Below are positions 23,451 through 35,384 of a DNA stretch of 64,000 nucleotides, piece by piece; the first letter of the stretch is position 1; every line of letters begins with the position of its first letter. The DNA comes from Chlorophyllum brunneum. Lineage: Eukaryota; Basidiomycota; Agaricomycetes; Agaricales; Agaricaceae. The stretch spans positions 1,612,001-1,676,000 of the forward strand of contig OY756149.1 of the NCBI GenBank assembly GCA_963576785.1. The letters are read 5' to 3'. Made by a program: the position numbers and the translations under genes. The notes under the pieces were generated by a model. The model saw only the letters and a program-made list of their open reading frames with translations. It did no database searches and had not been told where the DNA came from.

Positions 23451-25423
23451 GAGGTACCCTAAGAGGACCACAAATTGTAGAACGGCGCAAAAGGATTGGT
23501 GGAAGAGTGGGGGAATCATGAAACGTTAAAAACATGGAGAGCGAGCTCACCGGGTTTTAAATGAAAGACTAGTTGTTTGTCTCCCTGGCAGTGCGCTGTG
23601 CTGGGTCGCAATTTGATGGAAAAATACTACATCGTTGAGGTGATTAACCGCCTCCCACCTTGATTCACGGAGGCTTGAATGTGAGTTCCTATGAGTTCTT
23701 GTGATGGGTCTACAACTCTGTGAACGAAAGGTTTACCGAGTTGCTTTAGACATGCGTCAGCAGTGGTGAGGTCCACGATTAATTGCTCCTGGGTGATAGT
23801 GACGCACACATCAGCATCATAATATGATTAAACGCCTACTCGCCATGACGGGATGTGACAGAGGTCGAATCCTGACTGGTGACCACCTCCACGATATATT
23901 TATACGAAGTATGTAGCTTTCGTCACTATCTAGAAATCCATCATAGCTCTTCCAAAAGAGCGTAAAGTTGCTAGCGAAAACGAAGCTAATGTGATCTTCG
24001 ACGAAGGGCAAGGGTCCTTGCTGAAAAAACCCACAGGCACACTGGTCAGTGAAGCAAGAGGGTGATGGTCGTCGTGGAGAAGAGAAAACTCCGTGGGATC
24101 TTTGCATCAACGATCCATATTTGTGATTATTTGGCGTGATAGATACGCAGATCAGTTGCCATCCCGTTTTTAAGTATCGACACAATAGTTTCGATACTCT
24201 GACGATTTGCTGAAGGCTGTGCTATTGTGGGTGGCGTCCCGAACCATTAGAAACCATCTGACTTCTACAGGGGTTTTAGGAAAACCTTCCCTGAACCTGT
24301 TGTCATATGTAAGTACAGTAACTAATAATCTTACTAGGCCAAGTTTATGGCTTCAAGTATTGCGTTGACAGTGGCTGCGACGTCAGATTGTATTTCCCAC
24401 TGTTCCCTGTTTCAGGACTCAAAACAGGCCACAATGATGGAATTGGGGAGTAAGCAGGCAGGGTGCAGCATATCTCGGGAACAATGAACTAGAAATTGGT
24501 TGTGGATATGACGATCCATGGTTGACACTCCAACATCCTCAAACTGTTTCCTCAATACCATTGTTTTCGAGGGACAATGGCAGCGTGATTTGGAAGGGCG
24601 GGTCAAGCAGAGCAGTCTGCTCCAAAACGGAATTTCCACTCGACTTAATACCCAATATGGGTGTTTCTTTTTCCTTGTTGAGCAATTCGCAGGTGGTATC
24701 AGGGAGGACATTAATCTTCGCCGTCTCGTCACGGATCCGGTCAACAACTTTATGGGCCCTGGGTGGTTCCGGAGGGCGACTATCTCCCATCGTGGTGCAT
24801 CTTGTTGAAATCAAGTTGAAGTGGTGTTGGCCAAGGCTGTTCAGAACACAATCCTAATGAGACGCCGACCATACAAGGACACCCACATATCGTTGCCCTA
24901 GTCAACGCCAGTACTATCTCCATAGGGGGACGGGCGCACTCTGGCGGGTGGTTGTTCATCAAACGTCCGATTTATTACTGGATCCAATACGATTGAACTG
25001 GACTTGATTCGGATTTTCCTTCATTTTCGTCTGTGGTTCCACGACGTTACTAGGGCTGTGTCAGTATCAACGTGCTATGCCTCTCCTCTTAAATTCAGGT
25101 GGTATGCGCATAGGGCGTGGGGGGAGGGGCTTTTCTCGAGAGGGGGGGCCCCGTTGTAAGGGACAGGCCCAGATGATTCATTCCGAAGCCATGTTTATGA
25201 TCTTGTTCTTGTACGTTACAATCCTCACTCAAGATGGGGCGAAAGATTAACGATTAGTTAATACAAGAACCCCTACTGCCAAAAATTGTATTAAGCCTAT
25301 GTGTGTGCGGAAATAAATGAAAGGCGAAACCAGTTTGATAAAAGTGAAATCACAAATCTAGTCAAGCCACTCGTCAGCCTCAAATCCACAGCCTCCCCAA
25401 CAATTCTCACTCTCATCTTGGTT
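23451..25423. other. Gene-poor interval
   Basis: Nearly 2 kb holds only short, overlapping ORFs on both strands. The longest useful one on the minus strand (24539-24814, with internal MGDSRPPEPPRAHKVVD) has no recognised family, and its splice context could not be resolved. No tRNA, rRNA or clear transposon ends were found. It may be a decayed gene or plain spacer. Confidence 0.4.
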
Positions 25424-28400
25424 CTACCCATAATTCAACTGAACATTCGCACCGCCTCCACCCCGATGCCCACCTCCAGGCAGAGGTCTCTCAGTGGTCC
25501 CACCCTGCGGCAATATCGGCTTCAGAGGTAGATGAGGTGGCCTGTGTAACGCTGGCTTGGCCGGTTCGTTGTCATGTCTCTGATCACCACGGTTACCTCC
25601 ACGATTATGGTACACTCCTCCACCGCCAGGCCTTCCACCACGAGAGTTATGGTGGTGCATACCTGGTGGTGGGGGGTAGGATCCTGGGGGTCCACGACCT
25701 GGGAGAAACCCGTGCCCATGGGGAGGTGGAGGAACGAAGCCTGGCCCTGGTCCTGGTGGTCCGTGTCCGTGAGGGGGCGGGTACGGTTGATGATGGTGGT
25801 GATGCGGGTTTGGTGGCGGTGGTCCACCCGGGTAAAAGTTCGGTGGGGGAGGAGCATTCCGATTGAAGTGTCCTGGGGGGGGAGGGTTCCCTTGTGGATT
25901 GAATGGTGGATTGGGCATGTTGGGTATTGGGATGGGACCAGGCGGGGGGTGATGATTACGATGTCCCCGTTTGTCGAATTCGTGTGAGGCCTCATAGACA
26001 GGCAGTCTAACAGAAATGGTGTTTGTAATGGTAATAGAATGGGACCGCTCAAACTTACGTCTTAGGGTCCGCAGGCAAAGGGTCCGTCCAGAAGTAATCA
26101 TGCTCCAATGCCTGAGCTGCAGTAATACGCTCTCGCGGATTGCACACCAAAAGCTTGTCTAACAGATCGGCGGTTTCAGCACCCACGCTAGGGATAAGAA
26201 GGTCAGAGAGGTTGTACTCTTAGCTGGGGAAGAAGCATACCTCTCGTACGCTTGCTTGACTCTCCTCGCGAATTGTGTTGGGAATCTGGTGTGGCCGTCG
26301 CACCCAGGCAGCGCATCGAAATTCGGCCAGGTGTGTTGATTGGGCGTCCCACACAACTGCCAGATTTTCTCCAGTTGGTCAAGATCTGACGTCCCAGGTA
26401 AAATCGGACGACGTGAGAACATCTCTCCCAGCACACATCTGGGAACAGAAAGAAGGCAGACACTATGAGTTAGGCGCTTATAACGAAGAATCCTCAAACC
26501 GTTATGGCTTACCCAATACCCCATATGTCAACTTCGCCACCGTACTGTCTAGCCCCAAGCAGCAGCTCGGGAGGCCGGTACCACCGGGTAACGACGCAAT
26601 TGGTGTACTTTCTTTCCCTGCCACGCGGGTCAAGTCCTCCACGGGTGACGTTGGGGTCAAAAGATCTTGCGAGACCAAGATCCGCTATTTTAAGGGATCC
26701 ACTGTTCGAGATAAGGAGGTTGGCTGCCTTCATATCTCGGTGGAGGATATGATTCTGAGTATATTTAGTGTATTATTCAAATATCAAGGTCGTCGCAACT
26801 TACCCGATGCATGTATTCAGTCCCCTCGAGCAACTGTTTCATGTATAGCTTGATATGACTCGGCTGAAGCTTGACCCGTTCGTTCTCCAGCAATCCCGCC
26901 AAGTCGTGATCCATGTAGGGAAATACCATGTATACAGACAAAGGGTCTTTTTCCGTACCTGAAAATTAATGAGCTTATTATTGGAATAGCAACCTGGGTG
27001 AAACTTACTTCGGACAACAAACATATCCAGGATGTTTACTATACACGGATGCTCCAGCGCTTTCAAAATCTTGATTTCTCGTAGAGCAGTCACAGGCATG
27101 CCCTCTTTTTCGTTGTGCATCAAAATCCGCTTCAACGCAACAACGGCACCTGTCTTCTTCTGGATAGCCTTATGGACCTCTCTGTATATTCCCATCAGTT
27201 TTCAGGGTCCAACTGTATACAAGAGCGGACACACCCAAAAGTGCCCTCACCAAGCTTAGTCGTGAGATCATAGTCAGACTGCAGCCCACAGCCCATAAAT
27301 CCACGACCATAAGCTTCCGTCTCATCCTTGACAGTACGACAAAAAACCTTTCGCTTTCGCACTGGTCTGGGTTTGGTGGCTTCTGGGGGTTTCGGTTCGG
27401 CTTTGGCATTCTGCTGCTGAGGTTTGGGACGTGGGAGTGGCGATGGTTTACTGAAAGGTGCGGAGGTGAGGGAAACATGTGGCGGAGATTTATCCTTTGC
27501 TGGAGGTCGCTTCATCGTTATTGAGACAGTGGCATGGATATTAGGTAGTGTCCGATCCTTCTGGTGGGTAGCTTCGGGGGGCGGTGGTGGTGGCGTTGTG
27601 TCTGGAGGTGGTGGACTTGGTGGAGGGGGTGGGGCGGTCTCATCTGGAGAAGGTGGGCGTGTGACGGAGGATCTGGGGGTAGGAGAACTCGGTCTAGAGA
27701 AAGCCGAAATACCTGGAGAAACTGGGCGGTAAGAGTCCATATAGCGGGTTCTTTCAGCATCGCGGCTATAATCCCGGTGGCGGTCTCCTCTCCAATCGTC
27801 GTCTCTCCATGTCCATTCTCTATCATCTCTCGGGCGATAATATCGGTCGTTATCATCGATCCGAGCACTCCTAAACCTTCTGTCCTCATCATCGTCTCTC
27901 GGTCTCCAAGAATCGTTTCTGTGGCGGTCTGTAAATCTGTCGTAGTCCCTCCGTTGTATTGGACTGAACGTCGACTCGGGGGTCCGTATTGCGGGTAGTC
28001 TGTGTTTGTCATGATAATGTAATGGTGGAGGTGAGCTGGGTGAACGCGACCGGGGAGAGGTATGTGCTAGTGCAGGGGATCGAGGGCGGCCTCGGTCGCG
28101 AGGCGGCCATCTCGACTGTGAAGGATAATATCGGTCGTTGCGATCGGAGGTATGGGAATACGAGGGCTCCCAATGATCACCACCTCTACTTGACCACCGT
28201 CTTGAATCATCTTCTCTCCCTCTTTCGCGCACTTTCCGTTCCTCCTCGTCTGACCTATCGAATAGCGCATTGACGGTCGGATCCCGAGGCTCCAGCAGTG
28301 GGGCAGGAGCAGTACTCCGGGCAACGTCAGCCTTCTTCTTAAACGGAAAAGGAATCTTGGTTTTTGCCATGGTTGGTTTCGGAGGTAAAGACGGAGGTAG

Positions 28401-28538
28401 TTGTGGAGGTGGCTGCTTAGGTGGTGGGGCAGGGTCATCGAGCTCGCCCTCCTCCGGAGATGAAGTAACGGGTCTCTTTGTAGCCCTTTCTCCCTCCGGA
28501 GACCGCGAAGCATGCCGCTTCGTTGGCGTAGTGAGCAT
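25424..28538 (-). CDS. BUR1: BUR1/CDK9-type cyclin-dependent protein kinase
   Basis: The kinase is of the P-TEFb/BUR1 class, which phosphorylates the RNA polymerase II C-terminal domain and Spt5 during elongation. ATG at 28538 begins [17 protein letters not shown]. About 400 residues of RS/RD- and proline-rich sequence precede the kinase domain. Visible motifs are LGEGTFGCV (about 27250; a short intron follows), VVALKRIL, the cyclin-binding helix [12 protein letters not shown] in place of [17 protein letters not shown], a DLG metal-binding motif ([10 protein letters not shown]), and [11 protein letters not shown]. The domain ends with [16 protein letters not shown], then [14 protein letters not shown], typical of fungal BUR1. 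The C-terminal 200 residues are Pro/Gly-rich with a PHHHHHQ run, ending NVQLNYG. Introns interrupt the domain about six times. Confidence 0.88.
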
Positions 28539-29037
28539 TGGACAGTGAGCCTATGATAGCGGAGGATGAAGACTTGAAGCTGACATAAGCGACAATTTCA
28601 GTAATAGCCCTGGTCGCACATCACATTCATTAAGTACCTTGCAGTTGCGACGGAGACAAAGCCGAGAACGTGATATGTAGCTTGAAGCTTGCGTTGTATA
28701 TAGCTTGCCGAAAAATCCTCCTAGATAATGTCAGACGTTGATTAGACTGAGTCGGGGGTCGAAAGCGGTGCAGAAAATTGGAACACTCACGAGTTTTGCG
28801 CCTCAATCGGGAGCAGAATGCTGCTGTTGGTGTTCTTATCTCAGGACCTGCTTCACGACGAATCGCAGCCTTGAGGAGTCCGTCGTCGTTCGCATTGAAG
28901 AGGCTCAATGACACTAGTCACCACGTGAAAGCTCAGCGGCCTTGGTTACTAACAAGGCCAAATATAATAATCGCCCTTTGGTGCTTGCTGTTAGCCTCAT
29001 CCAATACCATATCCGTGGAAATCTAATACCCCTTCCT
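28539..29037. promoter_or_regulatory. Divergent promoter region with a possible spliced BUR1 5' leader
   Basis: The 500 bases lie between the divergent BUR1 and Nudix starts. On the minus strand there are two intron-like elements: gtgagt near 28796 to tctag near 28724, and gtactt near 28639 to gtcag near 28584. Neither joined frame reaches the BUR1 ATG in frame, so a non-coding leader is the simplest reading. A small separate protein (open frame 28630-28914) cannot be excluded. Confidence 0.35.
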
Positions 29038-29825
29038 ATGTCGAACCGTCATATACCACCCGGACTGAGCCCAAATTTAGAGCATTATGCAAGTGGGAAT
29101 GATGATGCGGAGTGGCTTCCTCTGCTTCCGATCAAACACTATACCGTTGCGCACATCGTGCAGGATGACAAGGTAAACTTCGAAGATCTCGCCGTCGACC
29201 GATTGAACAGACATACTCTCAGGTACTTCTTGGTTATAAGAAACGGGGATTTGGTCAAGGAAAGTACGCGTATGCTCTTCTCCGCGTGAGAAGCCACTGG
29301 TTCGACCTTGCAGGTATAACGGTTTTGGAGGGAAAGTTGAACCAAACGAGACACCATTGGAGGCTGCTGTGCGGGAACTAGAGGTAGCACCACTGCCACA
29401 GTGAAAGAATTGGGACTAAAGCATTCTACCACATAGGAAGAAGCAGGTATTAAAGCTCCACTCGAACACATAGGGGTCCTCCTGTTCATCGTGAATGGCG
29501 CTGAGAAAGCCTTCCACATCGACATATATTATGCCAAAGAATTTGAAGGCACGATCACTGAGTATACGATTTTCATCTCACTTGCGTTCCCATGTGCTCA
29601 AAACACAATAGGACGGATGAAATGAGGCCTGAATGGTTTTCCCTATCTGCCTCAGACGACTATGGAGAATTTCCTCCTGTCCCATGGGACAAGATGTGGG
29701 ATACTGATCGCTACTGGTTTCCGCTTTTGCGTGATACGCGATCGTTTACTGGTAGAGCCGACTTTGACAAGGATGAGAACGGTGCCTTCAAACCGAGGCG
29801 GTGGTGGTATGGTACAATGCAGTGA
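29038..29825 (+). CDS. MTH1-type Nudix hydrolase (8-oxo-dGTP diphosphatase family)
   Basis: Enzymes of this family hydrolyse oxidised purine nucleoside triphosphates such as 8-oxo-dGTP and so prevent mutation. ATG at 29038 begins MSNRHIPPGLSPNLEHY. Four introns (about 29175-29220, 29260-29312, 29382-29434 and 29562-29610) join the exons to VLLGYKKRGFGQGKYNGFGG and then the Nudix box GKVEPNETPLEAAVREL followed by EEEAGI, complete with all catalytic acids. Downstream FHIDIYYAKEF, TDEMRPEWFSL and MWDTDRYWFPLL are characteristic of the NUDT1/MTH1 subfamily. An N-terminal extension of about 35 residues precedes the domain. The gene converges on the oxidase gene with only 77 bases between stops. 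Confidence 0.88.
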
Positions 29826-29902
29826 GCGAATTACGTGTATGCTTGTGGTACCGCTGCTCCATAGGATCAAGTTTACTGACGTCAGATTTGTTGTACCGAG
29901 AA

Positions 29903-31373
29903 TTATTGAAGAGAAATTAATTTCTCTTCTAACAATTCCAAAGTCATAGAGGCCGATCCAAAGCATGCGAGGTATCCATATCCACTGTGTCTGCGGATAT
30001 TTTGAGCAAGAAAAACCCTCCCAGTCATATGGGAAGACTTACCCATAATTATGTACCACGACTACCCTCTTCCCACCGTTCACAGTCATAACTTCACTCT
30101 CCAACCTGATCCCTCCCTTCCTAGACGGCCTAAACCCACAACCCTCTTCTAAAACCAACGGCATAATATCTTCCACTGTCGCTTTCCTTTTATCTTGCAC
30201 ACTGGGTGGTGCTATCTCCTGTGTCATCTCCAAGACTCGCTCAATGATATCCCTGGACGTCTCAGGTCGCGGTAGCGGATACCTGTCGAAAAAAATTCAC
30301 CCACATCAGCCACATGTTTCCCCACTGCCGGTATCACGTCGACACCAGATACGCCAAGAATTCACCAATCACCCACACCCATAGTTCCACCAATAATCAC
30401 ATCCCCACTCCTCCTTGGGATCATATACGTCCAGATCCTACCAGCACCTCCACTCATGGACATACAATTCTTTACCCACGGCGCCCTGATGAGCAAGACT
30501 TGTCCCCTCACCGGGTATACATCCTTGTCCTCCACGCCTCCAAGGAACCTCGCACCGAGCCCTGCACATACCACAATCCCGTCGGGAACTGCTGGTTTCT
30601 TTGTCCCGTCAAATGCCCCAATGCCGCCTTCAAGCACTTGACTAATGTGCTGAACTGTCGTGCGGATGATTTGACCACCTTTGGAGAGAAAACGGAAGTA
30701 CAACCAGTCCAGAAATATCGGTACATCTGTATTGACCGTGTTGTAAGTAAGCCCGCTTTGAGTGCCTGCTGCGAGTTCTTCTGCTTTGAGGTCGCGAAAC
30801 TAGGAACCACATTCAACCCCCGTATAGTCAAAAGGTGGGTACGACATACACCAGGCATCAACTCGAGTGCATCCGGTGAACTTCGCTTATGACGATAATA
30901 CTCTGTCTGTGGTAATCTCAGAAACATACCCTCAGTGTCAGCGTCAGACTCTGAAAGCTTCCACATTGTCCCGAAAGTCTCTAAGTCCAGCCCTAGATAA
31001 TCAATTACGTCAATGATAGCCGGACACATGAGAACAAGTGACGTACTCTTCTGCCTCGGATCCGTCCCGGCTACAGTAACATGATGAGCCCCCTATCATA
31101 CGATATTGAGCGATCGTAAATCAACAACTAAGCGGAGGACCCACTGCCCAACAACTGGAGTAATATGCATCTTTAGGATCTCCTGGTAGGTGCTCAGCCA
31201 GTATTGTCACCGTATACTCTGCTTTCTCCTGAATTTTTAGTGCAGCTGTCAACCCAATTACCCCTAACCGCGATGTGTCCATGATACCCTAGATCCTTGT
31301 ACGTATATATGACGAACATACCGGCCCCGATGACAATGATTTCCTTGGTTCCTCCAGTGGTGCTGTCCGACAT
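29903..31373 (-). CDS. D-amino-acid oxidase, copy 1 (divergent C-terminus)
   Basis: The flavoenzyme family oxidises neutral or basic D-amino acids to imino acids with release of hydrogen peroxide, usually in peroxisomes. ATG at 31371-31373 begins MSDSTTGGTKEIIVIGAG, giving the dinucleotide-binding GxGxxG after an intron (GAGVIGL). Further hallmarks are CWAVGAHHVTV, MWKLSESDADT, CAGLGARFLGGVEDKDVYPV, and YMIPRRSGDVIIGG, whose arginine binds the substrate carboxylate in characterised enzymes. The end is unusual. Family members read HGGxGYQxSWG; here, after an intron at about 30042-29981, it is NYGGGYGYLACFGSAS, with Trp replaced by Phe. No SKL-like peroxisomal signal is present (ends SLQ). Either this copy has drifted or the last intron is misread. 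Confidence 0.82.
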
Positions 31374-32027
31374 ACCGTCCGAATGAAGGTGCTACGGTAC
31401 GAGAGAGAGAGGGATGAGTGGGTGAATTCCCTTAGGGAAGTCAAATATTTTGAGACTCTCCCAGACTTTTATGTGATGTGAGAGACAGGCCGATTCCCGT
31501 ACCCGTAAGGAAAAGTATGATGTGCTTTTCAGGAGGTCGAATATCAGGACGCCACATAAACAAACCTGGGGCCCGGAGCCGGTGTGCTAAATTGCGAGTT
31601 CACCCAGAGATGGAAAGGACATATTTCGGGAGGCCCCATAAAGGAGTAGGGGAGAGTTTGTCGGGAGGCCTTCAGAGATATCTGCACCTGATGAAGAACC
31701 CTGATACGTGAAGCCTCCGTCCGGCGTCCCGGCATCGCACATTTGGGATAATCATTGCCCCTAGATTTTCCCAGAGCAACTATGAGAAGCCATCTAGAGT
31801 TGACGTTGGGCATTGAAATACAACTGCTAGACCCGAGAAAACTTGGTAAATCAGGATACGAATGTCCCATATGGTTTGTGGATCATGGGGTCCAGACCTG
31901 TCCAGACAGACGGTGACCATTATGATTATGCCCACAAGTTATAGTCACACTGCACTCGTGATCCAAGACTTTCAGAAAGGAGCTAAGCCGTAGAACAGCC
32001 TGGCTCCGGGCATACACAAAGTAACAC
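31374..32027. other. Intergenic region between the two oxidase genes
   Basis: This 650-base gap holds the probable promoter of copy 1. ORFs here overlap each other and lack recognisable motifs. No RNA gene or terminator-like structure was found. Confidence 0.5.
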
Positions 32028-33479
32028 TTAACATCTCAATTCCTTCGTCAGCATCTCTAACACAGAAAACGCGGAACCCCAGGACGAGATATATCCATGG
32101 CCTGAGTGCCTGATCACGAATAGCACTAGTATGAGTCATGAATGCTGGAAGAACGGGGCTCACATACCCATAGTTGAATATCAGGGGCACAGTGCGACCA
32201 TTCGTTGTCTGGACTCTTTGAGCTTCCAATCGCAAGCCACCTTTCCTCCCAGGTCGTAACCCGCATACGTCTTCGACGACAAGAGGTAACAAATCCTCTA
32301 CAGTGGGCTCTCGTTGTCGCCGTATTTCGGGTGGTGCCAATTCAGGGTACAGGGCGAGCCCTCGTCTGAGAATGTCCATCCTCGTCTCTGGTCTTGGCAA
32401 CGGGTACCTAAAGCAAGGCTGTAACATTTGTATACGAGAGACAACGAGAGGACTCACCAGTCGTCAACCTCCTTAACACCACCAACTACAACATCCCCGC
32501 TCCGCCTCGGAATAATATACACCCAGTCTTTCCCAGTCAAAGTCCTTCCCGTTTTAACCCAAGGCGCCCTCAGGATGACTGTTTGACCACGAATAGGATA
32601 AACATCCCGGTCTTCAACTCCGCCAAGTGATCTAGCACCCAGGCCCGTGCAGATAATCAACCCATCCACTGGGACTTTTCGTGTCAATTTTGTACGCCTC
32701 CGATAGTCATGATGAAAAAGATAAGGGCCGCCTTCAAGGATCTGGTCGATGTGTTGGACCGTAGCTCGTGTGATTGAGCCACCTTTCGCGAGAAAACGGG
32801 CTTGAATATAGTTAAGGTAAATTGGCGCATCGATTGTGAGTGTTTGGAATTCTACACCCCTGGCGACGCCAGTCTTGAGACCATCAACGGGCATGTCTTT
32901 GAGCTACGAAACTGGTTAGCTGGTCCAAGCTAACGACAGCCAGGAACTCACGTCAGGATAGAAATCCAGTCCGTTTCCATTTCCGTAGCCATCCTCGTAC
33001 AGTTCCTCTTGCTTCAACCGTAGGAAGCAACCTTCTGCAGATCCTTTACCGGGCTCCGATAGTTCCCACATATATTCAAAGGTATCTTTATCGATCTCTT
33101 CAAAGTGTGTGAGAATGTTTCGCAAAGATGGAGGCAAGTTATGCTTACTTTGGATTCGAACGTCTTCCCCAGAGAGTGTTACATGATGCGCCCCCTGGCT
33201 CGAGCTTAGCAGTAAGTCAGATGGCAAGTATGATCGACTAACCGCCCAAGCGCTAGTATACCTAGAGCTCCTTTTATCTCCAGGAAAATTATCAGCAATA
33301 ATGGTGACGCGATAATCTCCCTTCTCCTGGAGTACGACCGCAGTTGTTAACCCAATGATACCTGAATGAAGATTGATGATCTGTTTTATTGTGACAATGG
33401 GATGAAAACCTATTTACATACCCGCACCGATCACAACGATTTCCTTCTTTTTGACATCTTGATACTGCGTGTTAGCCAT
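32028..33479 (-). CDS. D-amino-acid oxidase, copy 2
   Basis: ATG at 33477-33479 begins MANTQYQDVKKKEIVVIGAG. Introns near 33418-33361 and 33241-33196 join to GIIGLTTAVVLQEKG and YTSAWAGAHHVTLSG. MWELSEPGKG, CTGLGARSLGGVEDRDVYPI and YIIPRRSGDVVVGG are conserved, the last holding the substrate-binding arginine. The final exon after an intron near 32168-32110 reads NYGHSGHGYISSWGSA, the standard FAD-contacting C-terminal motif, and stops with TAA at 32028. There is no obvious C-terminal SKL signal (ends ELRC). It is a head-to-tail paralogue of copy 1 and looks the more intact of the two. Hydrogen peroxide production and use of D-amino acids as nitrogen source are the usual roles. Confidence 0.88.
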
Positions 33480-34016
33480 AAGAGAAGGGTCACAGGGAAT
33501 AAATCAGAAATCGTTTGTCCAACCGAGGTTATAAGGCAAGCCATCACATGAAAATGAAATCACATGGGCAAAGAAGATAAGAAGACTCGGGAGCCTGCGT
33601 GACACAGTTGAGAATTATGACTTGGGCATCTGGTAAACGCATGAATTTGGGCGCATTGAGCGATGGCTGCATTTGCGGTCCCTCGATATTTCAACGCGAC
33701 TACGAGAATCGAGGACATCGTCAGCAACTAGATTTACTGTCTGTCCAAAGATATGGGTTGATTTGACAGATAACGACGCGTGATTATTGAAGAATAAACA
33801 TGGGGGAAACAAAAGATGTAGGACCAACTCGTAGCAGGTTCATTAAGTCGACAATGAGGCACGTGCTAATGTCACACTGATCGAATATACTAAGTAGGTA
33901 CTTCCTTCGTGGGCTTGCATCGAAAGAGAAGGATACAAATACACACTTCGCCAAAATATCCACAAGGTACAGTACGATTTCCCCTCGAGGTACCTTTGAC
34001 CGTGCAGGGTCTCGTG
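33480..34016. other. Intergenic region
   Basis: About 540 bases between oxidase copy 2 and the next minus-strand gene. It likely carries the oxidase promoter. Nothing else recognisable is seen. Confidence 0.5.
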
Positions 34017-35384
34017 TTATATAGTACTCTCCTCTGTTTTTTCCAGTCGATCTGAATGATCAACGGTGGAACCTTCTTCACTTCGTAATCCAGGCAAATC
34101 CTGCGGGGAAGAACGGCTCTCCCCCGAAATAGGTAAGGTGCTGATAATGTCTGTCACGCACCGGACCCGGTTGCGACTGTTCAACACTCGTAGAAGCGAG
34201 TTTGAGTAGAGCTTGCCAATAATAAACCCGGGGATGTTAAATACTTCGCTTTCAGGCAATCCAACGAAGAGAATTCCTGCTAGTATGGCAGCGAAAGCTA
34301 CGTATAGTCGACTTGTAGGCGTCCTTGGACAAAAGATTGATCAGCTTACCTGTTACGGTTCCAGTCTCTACCGCAAGGGTCATGAACTTTCGGATCAGGA
34401 ATTCCGAATCATTGAACTCTCTTCTGAGTTTTACGAGCTGACGTGTATGTCGTGAGCCTAGCGAAATCTTTGAGAGGGCACTTGGCATACATGGTATGTC
34501 ATTATGATGGCAATCGTGACATCACAGACAACCATTGCAATAACCCATAACTAAAGGTCAGCAAGTTTGAGTCTACGACTGCTTTGGATTCTTGAGAACA
34601 CTTACAACACCCGCTAGTATTGATGTTGCTTCTTCCTTCAGCCGAAGGCCTACCATGTTCTGAGCGTTATGTGATCGCACACCTTCTGCAATTGCAGTGC
34701 CGAGCTGTACGAAAGCTAACTGGATTTGGTCAGCCCTTGGATCCTAGAGTACAGTATTGAGGGTGTTTTTCAGCTTACTGCCACAATGAGTGCACTGAGT
34801 TTTCGAGAACGAGTTATTTGATATATACGATATGCGTAGAATGTTTCCGCTATCCATCCCACTATAAACACAATGAGCTCGAGAGTAAGTGAAGAACAGC
34901 AAGAAATAATCGCTCACCTATTCCACAAAGCACCGGAATCGACAACCACATCATCCCAAGGAGTCCTAAAAACTCCACATCTCCGAAATGGTGCACGAAG
35001 GATTCATATAAGTCATATGTGAGGAGTATAGTCTGTAGTGTCTCTAAGCAGAACACACTGCCGACGACAGTTTTATTGATCCATATATCACGGGAGAAGG
35101 TTACATGATATGTTGCTAATCTGGAATGTTGACAAATTTCCTTGAAAGAAATTCGATTCGGACTTACATGTTTGTGCAATGAGTAAACCATAGAGTCCCC
35201 AGTTCAGCATAAGACCTATGAACTGTGGGTTCCCTCAATAACCCTGGTAATCAGCGACATCATGTCCTTTACCTGACCGCTGGCACTTAACACCAAGCGG
35301 ATGTAAGCGTGGAAAGTCTCGATAAGACAAACCACGACACATACCTATCAACTGCATCAAGCTTCGGTGACAATGATTCCATCC
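34017..35384 (-). CDS. DUF6534-type multi-pass membrane protein, copy 1
   Basis: This family of about seven-helix membrane proteins is expanded in Agaricomycetes and has no established function. Exons give IGLMLNWGLYGLLIAQT, then YHVTFSRDIWINKTVVGSVF and LETLQTILLTYDLYESFV, LGMMWLSIPVLCGI, KLRREFNDSEFLIRKFMTLA, and finally IIGKLYSNSLLRVLNSRNRV, which matches the family signature ending. The C-terminal tail is hydrophilic and ends EKTEESTI at 34017. At least six introns interrupt it. The first exon probably starts at 35384 (MESLSPKLDAVD), but splicing to the first helix could not be made consistent, so the 5' end is tentative. A paralogue lies just upstream. Confidence 0.65.

Noticed and set aside
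24412..24857. A gene at 24.4-24.9 kb
   Set aside because: ORFs of similar size exist on both strands, none with a family motif or a consistent splice model.
25537..25987. Long plus-strand ORFs opposite the BUR1 tail
   Set aside because: They are mirror images of the Pro/Gly/His-rich coding strand and show only Trp/Gly/Val-rich low complexity.
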